Below, in pieces: positions 24,601-39,600 of a stretch of DNA of 64,000 nt. This DNA comes from Norana najaformis (lineage: Eukaryota; Annelida; Clitellata; Crassiclitellata; Hormogastridae). Both the position numbers and the translations under genes were made by a program. The notes beneath the pieces are model-generated. The model was given only the letters and a program-made list of their open reading frames with translations. It made no database searches and had not been told where the DNA came from. The stretch spans positions 12,759,684 through 12,823,683 of the forward strand of contig OZ029925.1 in assembly GCA_964023275.1 (NCBI GenBank). The letters run 5' to 3'. The stretch's first letter is position 1. Every line of letters begins with the position of its first letter.

Positions 24601-27600
24601 GGGAGCTCACAACATCATTGGCGATTTGGAATCTCTCTTCAATGGAAAATACAAGGTAGTGGTAACCAGTGCTTTCAGTACTGCTTTAAAATTGTCTTTT
24701 TATTGTTTCAGTTTTAATATTTTTTTAAAATTGTTTTTAATATACATATATTTATAAAAAAATTTCTTGAGCATTGATCCCTCAGGATTTAAGAAAATAC
24801 CTTGTGATTATTAACTTCTGGCAGTTTCATTTTTGAAGGTGTTTTTTTTTACTTTCTGTATAATTCTGTGTAATTAGGCATATGGCTTAACTCTTTGAAA
24901 TGACAGTTTTTCTTGTGGAAGTATTTCACTGGTTGTATGGAGGTGTGTATGTACTTGGACATTTATGTATTTCTGTCTAAAAGGTGATTTGTCACTTGCC
25001 TATGTGATGTCAGAGGTGAATAACAACAATAAGTTACTGGCAATGTAGAAGTCATTAGATGATTGCATTTTATTTCTTTGTTTTTTAAAATCTTTCCCTC
25101 TTATGCAGGCAGTAAAGGATTTTTTTTTAAATTTTATTTTGTTTTAAAAAAATTTCTGGCATGCAGACGGTGAAGGAGAGGGATATGTGGAGCTGTGATC
25201 TCCAATCACTCAATCCAATACGAATTACCATTTCCGTTAGGAATCACCAGGTGGACGATTCAGCCTTTGGAATTTCAAAACTCAAGATTTGGAACTTTAA
25301 TAAAAATGCAGGCGTGAGTAATGACTGGGTTTTATTTGTAATCATAGCTTTATGTTGATAATGCGCCTCTTCAGTATCTGTGTAAATTTTTGTGTAAATA
25401 TTTTGTGTAAATTTATGTATGTTTTTGTGCTGCATGCTTGTCTTGTGTTAAGTTTTGTCTAACTTAAGTGCTCATGATACATATAAAGTTTTGTATGATT
25501 TTGTGTCCTTATTTTGTGTTAATTTTTGCATAATTTTTACTTGTTGTTTGTGTTGGGTTTTTCTAATTTTGAAGTCCATATTTTGTGTGATTTGTCAGTA
25601 TGCAATACTTCACGTAAATTTGTTTGTTACTCAGGAACTTAACAAGGGTGTAAGGCACATAAAGATTCTTAAAGATGGTGACGTGTTTTTTGATGGCAAC
25701 CTTGACAAGGGATGTGGAAATCACGTCTTTGACTACGGTAAAACAATTCATTTCCTTGAATCAACGGAAACTTCGCCAAGGACCAAGGATAATAGGAAGC
25801 CTGTACAGTCGTCGAATTATTCTGATTGGCTTTGTCTGCAAGATACCAGTGAGGGTGATGATATGAAGCAGAAGACGTCGAAGCTTCAAGTTGTGGAGGA
25901 TAGAACAGAGAAGACATCACGAAACACCTCCCCAGGTCTCTCTGTCTGTTGTATTGTAATCAGTCTGAGTTTTATATAAAGCCTTTTAATCATTAGGTTG
26001 ACATATTTATGCGGCGCCTTTCATCTGGAAGGTTGACTTACATGATGTAGCACTTGTTTCAAGCTCCAGAAAACTGATTTCTAACCATTTATAGTTTATA
26101 TTTAAGCAGATGTGTTGTAAACGTGCTCTGGGTATTTACTGCACTCTGAACAGACTGGTATAGGTGCAAGAAGAGAGCAGATTGATGAAAACCTCAGGAG
26201 AGACAGATGAATTTAAGGACATTTATATAGCGCCTTCAGTTTAGGTCATGAAAAGCTAAACTGGCGCATCTAGAGTGGTGGATCCAGAAGTGTACAGAAT
26301 GGTTGGCAATTGACGAGGGGAGAGTGGGTCTTGGCGAGTAAAGCCAAGTTTGGGTTCAAAGCAGCCAAACCCAAGGCAAAATAAGCCTCATATGAGGGGC
26401 AGGGCCAGCTTGTACCATCTGGATCCATAGCGTGTTCTGACAAATCTTATACTTGGATATTTACTACTTTACACTTGTTAACACATTAATTATACTAATG
26501 TTTATTGCTTTGAGCTTATTAATATATATTAATACTTGTTACTTATACTTGAATACTGAATATTTAGTACTTAAAAATTAGTGCAATTTTAATGCATAAT
26601 ACTTAGTAGTAATACTTAATGCATAATACTTAAGAGTTATTAGTTCTTATTAATACTTAATCCTGTGCTTATACTGAGATACTTAATATTTAGGCTAGTT
26701 ATTGTAGCTTATACTTGGTTTACTGAATTTTCTATGTTCTTACTCATAGGTTTGGATATTAAGACAGTTAAAAGCAGCAGCGGCAGCAGCTTGAAGAACA
26801 TGAAAGTGGACACAAATGTAAAAGAGGATAGATCTGTTCTTCAAGTCGATTCACCTTTTGCTGGTGAAATGATTGACTTCATCTCTCCTCGCCAAGAGTC
26901 TCAGCCTTTCTCTGCTCAACAACAGCAGTAAGATTGGTCATTAGGTTTTGCTTTAAAGCATTTTCGAGTTAATTTTGAAAGTGATTTAGATTTAGTAATA
27001 ATTTCTTATGGCAGTTTATTTTGTGTTATTTATTTTTCACGGTATTTTTTATTATTCGTCTGTGGTGTATTTATCTTAACCATGCATCTGTTTTTCTGTT
27101 GTGTAGTATGCTTAGTTCTGTGTTTTCTTCTTTAAGGCACATTAATTTGGTTTATTTTTGTTTCTAGTTTTGTTAGCCAGTGTTTGTTTTTGGTTAATTT
27201 TCTGCCAGTTTCTGTTTAAAACTTTCTATCCTAGTGTTACTTTGTTTTATTTCTGTTTGTTTTGGTTTATTTCTGTTAATCTAGTTTATCTTCCATGCAT
27301 TGTGCTGATCACCGAGCTAAAGCAGATAATAAAACTAGGAGCAGCGAGGCAGTTGATAAGAGGAGAGACACGAGTCCTTCTCCCTCGTGTCTCTTGTGGC
27401 CGGCATCGGAGTTGTCTTTAACGTTGGGCAGCCAGTCAGATGACGATAGCGTAATCCCAATGTTTGATCGCATTCAGAAGATAACAAAGTGAGTTCAGAT
27501 ATTGCTTTCGCATAAACTCAGTGTTGATGGTTTTGCGGGAGGGGAATTTGATGGCTTAGCCTAGAGCATGTCCTAAATCTTTATGTCTAGTTTATTCACT

Positions 27601-30600
27601 TCTAATCTAATCTAATCTGAAGGAATCTAATCTAATCAGTTGGTAAGTCTGTAACTCATTGCATCTAATCCAACCTGTCTGATATAATAATGCGTCTATC
27701 TTAAACCAGTATAATATGGTCTTTTCCAATCAGTTTTCTCTTTTCTTATGTAATAAATCTGATCTGTTTTAATCAGTCTAATATTTGATCAGTCTAAAGA
27801 AATTACCCTGATCTGTATAATCAGTCTAATCTGAATATTTCTGTTTTTTCCCAGAAGTCAGAAGGCAAAAGAACTTCCATCATGGTTAAATGATGTCAAC
27901 GAGACAGGTATGGATAATTTTGGTCATACCTTGATATAGCTGTTTTGTGAGGTTCTTAAAAGGCGCTATATAAATATCCAGATTCATGCATACATACACA
28001 TACATGAGTGCACACATGCATACACATATATACCTTCTTTTATGCACATGTAACATACATGCATACATACCTCTGTCAGCTGCAATTTGACATGGAAGCC
28101 GGTTGGTGGAACACTTGCCTTGTAACATGGAGTTTGCAGGTTCAAGTCTCTTTCCCAGTGCTGAAACGTGACTTGAATTTGGTTTCATGTTTTTCTGTGA
28201 ATGCTTTTTCTTGCTTTATTCTTCAGCAAGTTCTCTCGGAAGTCGGACACCTTCCAGACAGGATAGTTTGCTGGCAAACCTTGAGTAAGTTGGGATAAAT
28301 TCTGAATTTTCCAGTGGCTGTGTTAAAATGTGTCGACACTTTCAGTTCTATTTTTAAAATCCCAGTGAACTGTACAAACATTTTTGTCCTTTCAAACCCT
28401 TTTGTATTCTAATTTAATTTTTCATACACTGAATTTATCAGGCTGTTTTTTTGATCCATTGGAATTTGAGAGTTTTTAAGGTAAGATGAGGTTGGGTAAA
28501 ATAGGGTAAGGTATTATTAAAAAATTTTTTATTGTTATGAAACTTTGAAATGGGGCTCAGACTCACACAGAAGTGTGATTCTGAGTCCCAGGTATGTGAT
28601 TCTGAGGCCCAGGTATGATCCAGTATCAAGTGTTTTGACAACTTCTTATAGTTTTCAGGGCTGTTGATGTCAACCTGACCTTGCCTTACATACTGTAGCT
28701 GCATTACTTCCTTAGGTCCGTAAAAGTGCTGTGTTAATATAGAGAATCATAAATATCGTAAACATGGGTGGAATATTTTGAATCCTATTCGCATTTGCAT
28801 CCAGGGATTTGAATCCTGATAAATTAGTATCATATAGGGAAAATTAAATGAAATTAAATGCATCCTTGTTAATTTATTTGTAGGCTTGAAGACATTCTTG
28901 AGTTAAATGATGGGCCATCAAAGAAATGGAATAAAGGACAAAACTCAAGCAAGTCGCAGTTCTATCAATTTTAAATTGTGTAAGATGAGATAAGGCAAGG
29001 TAAGGTAATGGGTTATATATTATCTGCATTTATCAATGTAGCCCCTAGAGGTATAGTCCTGCGTTGAAGGATGTTTCGGCTGAAGCAAAACGATAACAGC
29101 AATTAAACAACTGGGCATCCTTCCATTACCACCTACACAGTGTGACAAAAAATTGTCAGTTTCACCTGATGCACAGCAATTCGAACTTTAATAAAGATAA
29201 AAGGTCAGTTAGGTAAATGCAATAACATGTATGTACAATGGAAGACTATTTCAAGCTGAAGACCTGAGACAGGAGAAGGCAGGAGGGACTCCTGTTGATG
29301 TGCACTTCTTAAATAGTTACATGTGCAGTGCTTTTGAGAGGCACCTCATGAGTGCTATTTTAAGTGTCTTGATACATGCATACATTTTTGTGGCACAGTG
29401 GTCTGTTTGGTTGTGCACTGGCTCTGCAATACAACTGTTGTGGGTTCTAATCTGATGACTTCCATTGTGTCATTGTTATAATGGATGATGATGCATCAGT
29501 CAAAGCTTTCAAGCCTGATGAGCAAACTTGTGTAACAACCCTGGACAGGTTGTTTGCCTGCACTTGTTTTGTGCCCGAGATTCAGATTTTTACTGACCTT
29601 GAATGCGTAATAAGTGAAATAAATTAATAAATAAAATTGTGACATGCCTTGGTTGACTGTGGATTGACTAGGGTTGATGTGCGCTTGTTTGGAGAGTCAT
29701 GTGTGCAGTGAAGTCGTGTATGCAACACAAATGCTATAAATAAATACAATTGTTATGTGACAGGGCTGAGAGCAGATGATAGGGATGACCCTGGAAGAAG
29801 GGATTTGTCAGCTTCACCAACTCCAAACAATACAACGATGAAAACACGAGCCAAGTGGAACCTAAAGCCGGAGAAGAGTCTTGAGGAGTCCTGGCTTTCT
29901 CTCAGTCTTTTTAATCGATTTCAAAAGGGCCGACTATCGGTTGACTTGGAAGGTAAGTTAGGTTGTATGTTTTGTACATTTACGTATAGTTACAAGAATC
30001 AAAAACACATTAAGGTTAAGGATTAAGCGAAAACACTGTACAAGGAACAGGATCTGTGATAGTATGTATGTATGTTTGTATATTTGTATGTCTGTATGTG
30101 TGTATATGTATATATCTGGATGTTTAAATAGCGCCTTTTAAGAACTCATAAAGGTGTTGAAATAGTGCATTGCAGTCAGGTTTATGGTGACTGATCTAAT
30201 CTAAACTACTCATAATCAGATCTGATCTAATCTGCCCATAATCCAATCTAGTATAATCTTACCTAAGCAGTCTGCTGTTTTTAAACCTCTGTTCTTAGGA
30301 GATGCTTTGGAGGAGTATCTGTTTCCAGCAAAGACAAAACCTCAGGAACCAGTCATAGTAGAAGAATCAACAGATAGTTCTAGGTCTGAGTTTCTGCTGC
30401 TTTCAATTATTCCTGTCGTCTTCATCATTATTGCCATCGTTGACTTCATCACAATCGTGGTTGTCATCATCATTGTCATCGCCATTATCATCATCGTCAT
30501 CAGGGGATTTGTATAGCATCTTTTAATACTTGTCAAAACAACTGCACCTATCCCTGGCTATCTAACCAATCTAAACACGTGTTTTAAGGTCGTTTGAAAA

Positions 30601-33600
30601 TTTATATTGAACAGTCATGCAGCAGTACATATATGCAATGGAAGACTGTTCTAACAGGAAGGTCCAAACAGGAGAGGGCACGACGGGCTCGAGTTGATAT
30701 GTCTAAGTGAGGGACCTGCATATCCCTGCAGGCAGCAGAACACGTTGTGATCCTTAAATCATTTGTGTTTTGTGTATTTAGTGAGGGCTTTGTGATTCCT
30801 GAGTTGCCATGTGGACAGGAACTTGTGATTGACATCCTGTCAACCTGGGGGGACAAACACTACGTCGGACTAAATGGAATCGAGATTTTTACGAGCACAG
30901 GTGAACCTGCACCAGTCGCAAAGGTAGGCCAATGAAAAATTTACCAAGTCACACCTTTGGAAAGGATTAAGACATTAAGTGATGTGGCTTGCAGGCTGAC
31001 ATATTGGTCTTCGTTTGGCCCCAACGTGATTTGAGTTTGAGAACCTTGGATTAGATTATTGGTCGATTAGATGAGATTATGGGTCGATTAGATTAGGATT
31101 ATTAGTAGATCAAATTAGATTATAGGTACATTACATCAAATGGGTATATTAGATTGGATAATGATTAGATTATATCAGAATAAATTATGGAAAAATTAGA
31201 TTAGATTATGGGTTTGATTGATTAGACTTTGGCTGGATTAGGTTATGGATAAACGAGATTGGAATACATTGATTGTGACTGTCATTTAGATCTCAGCAGA
31301 TCCTTCTGACATAAACGTCCTTCCAGAGTATTCTGGTGATCCCCGTGTTGTTACTAATCTCGTCGATGGCATCAATCGAACACGTGATGACACTCACATG
31401 TGGCTTGCTCCGTTTACACTTGGCCGAAAACATCTCATCAAGATCCGATTCCAGAAGCTCGTTCAGATCTCACTCCTCAGAATTTGGGTGAATTTGAATT
31501 CTACTTTCATTCTTCATTATGTTAATTAGATGAAGGAAAGAAATGTAGGGCAAATCACGTGTCTTCAGGTTTCCCTGACCTATCAGATTTTGAGTGGACT
31601 TCTCCAACAGATTATGCTTTTTCACTACAGTTTCACTTAAAGCAACCATCGACGATGATACTTTATGATAACGGCGCTATAGAAGGAAGAAGATCTGTTA
31701 GATTATTTCTTGACCTCTCGGATTTCTACTTGGCTTCTCCACTACATTATGATTTTTGACTATGATTTCACTGGAAGTTGTTGAAAATAAATCAGCATTT
31801 CATGTTATCCAAGGTTTTTGTATCGTATATTCTTCCACAGGAGCAAAACATTTTTTTCATATTAAGCGATATTTTTGTGTTACCAGTTTCATAATAAAGG
31901 AACTAATTTACATTAAAAACCACTGATGCTGGAACAGACTAAGCCTTCTTTTCATGTTAACCAATATTTCATGTTGAACGTTTTTATGTTAAGTGTTTTC
32001 CACAGTATAGGGGAAGGCAAATTAGGCAACATAAAGGAAGTTGTGGTAGGGTAAGATTCTGTAAGTTATGCTAAGGAAGAGTAAAGTAGAATTAGATGAA
32101 GTAATAACCTTAGAGTTTTACAGACATCATTTACCTGTACCATTTCATTTGACGTTTTTGCTCATTTACCTTAATGTTGACTCTGACTGTGTTGATATGA
32201 TTATAGAATTACAATAAGTCTCGCATTCATTCGTCTCGTGGGGCTAAAGACATTGAAGTGACACTAGATGGCAGACTCATCTTTGTCGGTGAAATTGCTC
32301 GCTCATCAGGAGGTCTCATTGGAAGCTCTGAAGCATTTGGTGATGTCAGTAGCTCCATGCCTTCTTCCCTGATCTGATGGAAAATGGAAGCTTCCAAAGC
32401 GTCGTTATCATTATGAAAAAGACATCAATCAATGGTCGCTTCTCAGGAAAAAAGCATTCCAACAGCATGAACTAATGAACAGAACTACCTGTACATGCCT
32501 AACGTTCTCCAGAAGAAGATCGAGTAGGAGGAAGAGGAGAAGAGCAGTCCCTTAAGTTAACCAGAGAGACAGCCATGGTTATGATTATGAAGTGTTAGCG
32601 ACTTCATTTGCTTAGCCTTGGCATGTGAAGGCCAATAGCCAGTCCGCTTCCTTGCCTCGTGATCTTCCCACCAATGATGTAAGTCGATGTACTCATTTTA
32701 CAGTCGACTTTGCAAGGGGGCACCCTAGTGCCCCTTGCAAAGTCGAACAGAAATCTTGATGCTTCTTTCTGTCGTGATGGGGATTTGAACCTCTGACCTC
32801 ACAGTTTACAGTACAGCATGCTTGCCATAAGATTGTCAAACACTGGTTCCATTAACTCAGTAAATATAAATATAGATAAATAAAACTAAATAAATAAGGA
32901 AGTGGAAATGACTGTTGACAGACGATTCTTTTTACGACGGATGAGGAGGTGCTGGAGTTGGTGTCTCACAATGACCAGACTTTTGAAGTGGACATCGAAG
33001 ATGAAGACTTTGGCCGAGAAATGACCGAACGACCAAAGACAGCCGACAAAGGAGATGAGGTACTTCCACCTCATCTAGTCTACATTTAGGTAATGTAAAG
33101 GTTGGGTAAAAGGTAAGAAAATTAAGGGCAAAGCAGAGTAAGGTAATTAAAACACTGTAAGATAAAGTGATTATACCACAGCAAATTGAAAGCACTTTGT
33201 CTTTTCTTGAGTGAGCATTACACTATAAATCGAATGCGTCTACATAGGATGTAAAGCTTGATTAGCTACTTTGAAATGATGCCAACAGGATGTGTGTGTG
33301 TATTTGTGTATGTGTGCATTTTTATATAAGATCATGTATGTATAAATACACTATAGCAACTTTAAATCTCGAGTGCTCACTGGCCTAAGTGATGAGGGCT
33401 ATGATAATGATGATTTATCGTGACAATGATAAATGATGATGACATTGATGACAACATTGATGATGATGATGATGATGACACGACGACGATGATGAAGCAA
33501 GCAAGTTTTTAAGCTCGTAGTTGTCGGTTGTTTCTGAATTCCAGAAGTCGAGGCCTTTTACGTCAGCCTCTCATTTGAGGAAACAACCAGATGGAGGAGG

Positions 33601-36600
33601 AGGAGGAGGAGGTGGAACTGTTGCAGACGAGAGGGCCGGAACTGCAGCCACTTCTGGAAATGATCAGCTGCCAAAAGGACGATGTCAGTTGGACAATTGC
33701 TTGCTTACTTATTTTAAATGCATTTAAATGATGTTTTTATTATTTTAAACTGAGATAGGAATGATCCATAAGGTCAGTGTTATTGTTCAAATTCAGATTT
33801 ATTAATTCCGATGAAAGGTCAACCATATCAAAACATTTTGCTGTCCTCAGATAAATTATTTACTTATTGCACTTATTACATGCGCAAGGTCGTTAGATCT
33901 GAGTCTGAGACACAAGTCTAGTCTACGCCTCCCTGTTACCAACTTCATATCAATCCAGGGTTGTTACACGGAGTCCGCTCAGCAGATGTGAACTTGTAAT
34001 AGTAATTGTGATTGTAAATTGAGATTTATAAAGTGCCTCCTAGAGGATAAACTCAACAGAGGTGCTTCAGACCCGAAAAAGTAAAATCACTGTTAAACAG
34101 TACATTCTTCAGGCGCCTGCAGAACGGTTGATCAATTACAGCCTCAATGAGAGACTGAATAAACTGCTGTGCTACACACAATTATTATGCTCTATCATAA
34201 GAATGTAACGTGATCATTACATCTGAACTGGTATAGGTCCAACGAGTCTAGGAGATATCCCCCAGGTAATTTCCTCCCGGACATTTCCCCCTGCTGCCAT
34301 CTCCCCCCATGGATTTTTTCCCCCGGGTAAATACCCACCCGGACATTTCCCCCCAAGTCATATATTTTATATCAACAAACATCACAATTAGTTATTACGT
34401 TATTTGTTAAATTTTTTTGTTTAACGTAAACAAAACCATTTAAAATAACTTTGTTTTTTCCACGAATACTAGCTATAGTTTCCGACTCTATCGCTGTGGC
34501 TTTTTCAACTGCTTTTTTAACAAATTCATGGCAGATTATATAGCAACAGATTGAGTAAATATCAAACTTTATTAAACATTTACTTTAAGCATCAAATTGT
34601 GTAAACATTAATTAATTAAGACTCAAAGCATATTACATAGCAACAGATTGAGTAACTATCAAAACTTTATTAAACATTTACTTTAAGCATCAAAGTGAGT
34701 AAACATTAATTATTTAAGACTGAAAGCATTAAAAACCTGGTTGTTCAACAAATAAATATAAACAATTAAATAAAGCTATATTTACATCAAAGCATTAATA
34801 GCCTTTCTAGAAAACTATTTACTCAGTTTGTTGCTATATTAAAAGTCTTTGCTAAATATTGTTTGTAGTTCCACACTCAAACATCAAAGCACTAAAAAGT
34901 CCGTATAGATAGAAATTGTTTACTTTTTGTGGACATTTGGGGGGAAATATCCAGGTTTTGTTTATCCTATTGAAACGCCCTGGGGGAGAAATCCACGGGG
35001 AGGTGACAGGGGGGAAAGTCCGGGGGAAATGTCGGGGGGATTTGTCCTGATCCCAGGTCCAACTTGAAGAACTTTGTCAATTTACCAAGTCAAGTGTATA
35101 TGGTCCTACTGCTTAGTACATTGTGGTAGTTAGTACAGGTAGGTGATGGTAATGATGCTGTGGCAGATGATGGTGTTGAAGGTGATGAAAAGATGATGAC
35201 ACCTAATGTTGATGGTGGTGATCACTCAATTAGATTGCAGTAAATTCAATTAAATTGAATTCCATTGAATTAAATTGTATTAGAATAAATTTTTTTTATT
35301 GAATTAAGCTGCATTAAATTAAATTTTAATTAATTAATTAAGTGAAATTTAATTTAATTAAATAAAGGTTTGCGGTTGAACTTCACGGCCACCTGGGGTG
35401 ACGTCCACTACCTTGGTCTGACTGGACTTGAAGTCCTCGGCAAAAGTGGTGAATCAATTCCAGTTACGATTGACATGATGGATGCCAATCCACGAGATCT
35501 CCACGTCCTGCCAGGATATGAAACAGATGACCGAACACTTGACAAGTCAGTCGCTCATCACCAAAATCTCTTCATCGTCATCTTTGTCCATCATCAAAAA
35601 AATTTAGTATTGTATGTGTGTATGTATCAAAAAACTTGATATAGCATCCTTTTAAGTACCTCACAAAGGCGCTACCTCCACTAGCCTAAATGGTGTTACA
35701 TGTCATTAAGATAAAAAAATCTGCCATTTAGCCATCATTTACCTTACCTTATGTTAATATACCTTATGTTACCTGTTTGAACAAAGTCTTGGTACTTCCT
35801 GGTTAGGTTGATTGATGGGACGAATGTGACGGCGATTGATGAACACATGTGGCTGATTCCTTTTACGGAAGGGGAAAATCATTTAGTTCAGATCAACTTC
35901 GGCCAGCCAACTGAACTGACCGGCCTTCACATCTGGAACTACAACAAGAGCCCTGAAGACACGTACCGAGGGGTCAGTCAGATGGACCTACAAATGGGAA
36001 GTGTGATACACATAGGCGTAGGGTAAGGTTAGGTAGAGAACATTAGGTAAGGTTTGGATAGATTAAGATAAGTTATGGTTTGGTTAGTTAAGGTTAGGTT
36101 ACAAAGTAAGGTAAGGTAATGTATGGTTAGTTAAGTTCAGGAAAGGTAAGATCAGATAATGGAAAATATTGTTAGTTAAGGTAATATATGATTGAGTAAG
36201 GTAAAATAAGATTAGGTTCAGTAAGGTAAGGCATAGTTAGGCAAGGTAGGTCTTAGGTGAGGTAAAAGCAAAGAACTTAGGGTACAGTTTGATATGACGC
36301 TCATTGTATCCGAATACCCATGGGCAATGGCCCTTGCCTTATCAAATGCCAAAACATGGTGGCGTGGCAGAAGACCAAGTTGTGGGCCCAGTTAGCAAGA
36401 ATGCATTAAGTAATGGGGCCCACTAAGCATGACTGTATCATCCGACCCTGACCTTTATCACACTATCTGCTAGGTGGCATGGATGTTCTTCTTTGTTGAC
36501 CACCACATGTGCTAGTTACACAGCAAAGATGGGGATTGTCATACTTTAATATCTTTGGTAAATACATGACTAGTTAAGGTAAAGTAAGGTATGGTTAGGT

Positions 36601-39600
36601 CAGGTAAGTTAGGGTCTGGTTAGTTAAGATATGAAAATGTATGGTTAAATAAAGTAATTTATGGTTAAGGAAGCTAAAGTATCATTAGGTAAGGTAAAGT
36701 AAACTAGTGCATGGTTAAGTAATGTATGGTAAAGTTAGGTGAGATAGGACGAGATAATGGCTAGTTTATTACATGCCCTTTCAACATTAGTCCTCAGAGA
36801 CATGGTCAGAGAGTTTAAGGACACTACTGACTTATGTCTTGTTGCACTTTATATAGTTTGCTGCTTTGTATTGAATCGGATATTATGTTTCTGTCTAGGC
36901 GCGTATCATGCATGTCAGTCTGGATGGTGGCTGTATTTCGCCACCAGAGGGCTATCTGATTCGCAAGGGTCCTGGAAACTGCTTCTTTGACTTTGCTCAG
37001 GAAGTCAGTTTTGTTAAGACTCCAAAATCCATCTCTCGAGATTCACAGAAAACTATGTAAATCCTTTTCATTTTATCCAACTTGTTTTATGCGGTGACCT
37101 TATTCTTATGGATTGTGTGCACGATTGTCAACCTCATTTCTGTCATCTATTCTATTCTAATTTAATCTAATCTGATGATTTTTACAGCACTGCTGTAATA
37201 TTGCACAAGGTATCAATCAGAGTTCACTTTAAGTGAAACCATAGTCAGAAATAGTAATCTATAAGAGAGAAGTCCAGATGAAATCTTATAGGCCAGAGAA
37301 ATCAAAAGTTTAATCAGATGAGTCTTGAATTTAGACATCATCATCATCATTTTGTAATCATTATGCTTGATATGGGTAGTAAGAACTTACCTTAACTTAC
37401 ATGACCTTTGGATGTGCTTGTTTCTCAGCATGACTCTGCCGATGTCCGAGGACTCAATTGAAGAGTACGAGGTCATCCAGAAACCCTGTGGATGTATCCG
37501 CTAACAGTTTCTTAGTTTTGTTTATTTATTTATTGCACATATTTCGTGCTCAAGGTCAGTAAATCTGAATCTGAGGTGTGACACAAGTGTGCCTGAACAA
37601 CTTATCTATGGTTATTACACTGGGTGCGCTCAGCAGGCACAGATGACTCCTCTTATCCCTCTTTCTGCTCCAATCCCAGCCATAACCCACCATAGCTGCC
37701 ACGCTGTCTCTGCCTGACTCTTGGATCTTGACCTGGGACCAAACACTTTTGCCTATCGATTTTGTTTTGACTGAGCGCCTGTGAATAAGCTGGTCCCCAT
37801 GACGTGGCTTTCATTGGACACTGTAGAAATCTTGAGATTATGTTTACAATTACGATTGCTGGAGTACAGACCCAGCACGCAACGGAATAGACCACTATGC
37901 TGCTCATGTAAAAGGTAATAAAGGAATGATTTGTATGGAAAACCTGTTTAGGTAACGTAAGGTAAATGGATATTTATTAGAGGCATATTTAAAAAGCAGT
38001 GTGCAGCCACAAAGATGAAATTCAGATGAGCTAGCACATTTCATATTCATGATGCTGTTTGGGAAGGCAGAATTTTGTTAGTAGGTTGGTGCATATTATA
38101 TCAATATAGAAATACAATAAATTAATAATATAGTAATAAAAAGAATGAAAGGCTTAGCATCGTTGCCTTCCATGGCACTTTTGCTATGCCAGACATTGAG
38201 GAGTTCTAGCCATTCCAGAATCTCTACATTTATTTAGCTTTCTGATCACTGGTGCTACCACCTTTGGAATTTTATGGAACCTTGATTGCTGTGTATCAGT
38301 CATCTACCAGTTACAACTGTTGTCTTCGTGGGGCGACCCATACTACCTTGGTCTTAACGGAATAGAATTCTACGATGCAGATGGAATCAAAATAAATCTC
38401 ACAGAAAACAGTAAGTCCTAACTTGTGCTGCTAACTGACCTTGGCTGTTGTGTATATAAGTTAGTAATCTTCATTAGTGCTAGACAAACGACCACACTTT
38501 TCAAAAACTATTGCTTACAAAACAGTAAAAAAAAGAAGCACAGTTACAATAAAAGGAACAAACGAATGATGCAATATAATATGACAGTTTAAAAATCAAA
38601 CTTTAATATAAAGTTTAAATGAAAACTGACAGAATATCTAGTTGAACAGCTATTGGTACTACAGTGTATTCAACAATTTTTATTTTATATTATGTAGTGA
38701 CTGAATGATTTTTATGTAGCAGCATATTGAAGAATGTTAGTTCAAGTGTATGCCCAGTTGCCATGGATTGACTGTCTGGTGATGAGTAATTTTTACTGTG
38801 AGCAATGACTCAGCTTGCCTCTACATATGAAATTGCTTTACCATACCAGACCTGCTGACCTTATCTCATGTATATGGGTAACAGAACATTTTGTAAATAC
38901 TACTCCATTCCATGATGGCCTAAATGATGATGTTTATCTGTAAGCAAATGATGCATGAATAGCTGGCAGTGTTACCGCTGGCGGACTGTCACAATCACAT
39001 AGAGCTGAATCATAGGAGTCCCCATCCAGGGTTGACAGCTTCTTAGCCTTTTGGCACCTTACCTTACCTATGTTATCTAATCTCGCCTCACTTCATTTGT
39101 GTGTTACCTTACTTACTTTACCTTATGGTGCTGTATCTTATGTGACCTTACCTTCTGGTACTGTATCTTACATTATGTTATGGTTCTCTACCTTACCTTA
39201 CCTTACAGTTTACTGCTGTTTTTAGACATCTCTGCTTATCCAGACAGTGTTAACGTACTCGAGGGAATTGAGAACGACGTTCGAACTCCAGACAAACTGA
39301 TTGATGGAGTGAACGACACTCAAGATGGGCAACACATGTGGCTCGCTCCTATTCTACCCAGTATTGTAGGTGTATAGGAACAATCATTATATATACATAT
39401 AGTGTACAATATATATATATAGGTATTTATATGTATATATTTATATATTTAGACGTACATATAGCAGTTCCATATTTTGTGTGGCTTGAGGGTAATTTTC
39501 TTCAGAAGAAACAATTGGCTGAATAGCATGCAGAGACTGTGCATTTTAGTATTTATATAGTTTAGCCTCTTAGCTTCTTGCTTTATTTTTTCCTGCAGTG

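Noticed and set aside
27297..27421. Alternative acceptors inside KATNIP exon 16 (AG at 27326, 27332 or 27336 area)
   Set aside because: They all give the wrong phase after exon 15. The acceptor at 27283-27284 is the only one I found that keeps the frame.
28949..28975. KATNIP ending at the TAA at about 28972 after exon 19
   Set aside because: Exons 20-36 continue in phase with strong family similarity through a GC donor. A short isoform is possible but no poly(A) signal was seen there.
33400..33490. CRISPR-like or regulatory array suggested by regular ATG/GAC repeats
   Set aside because: Simple trinucleotide microsatellite without spacers.
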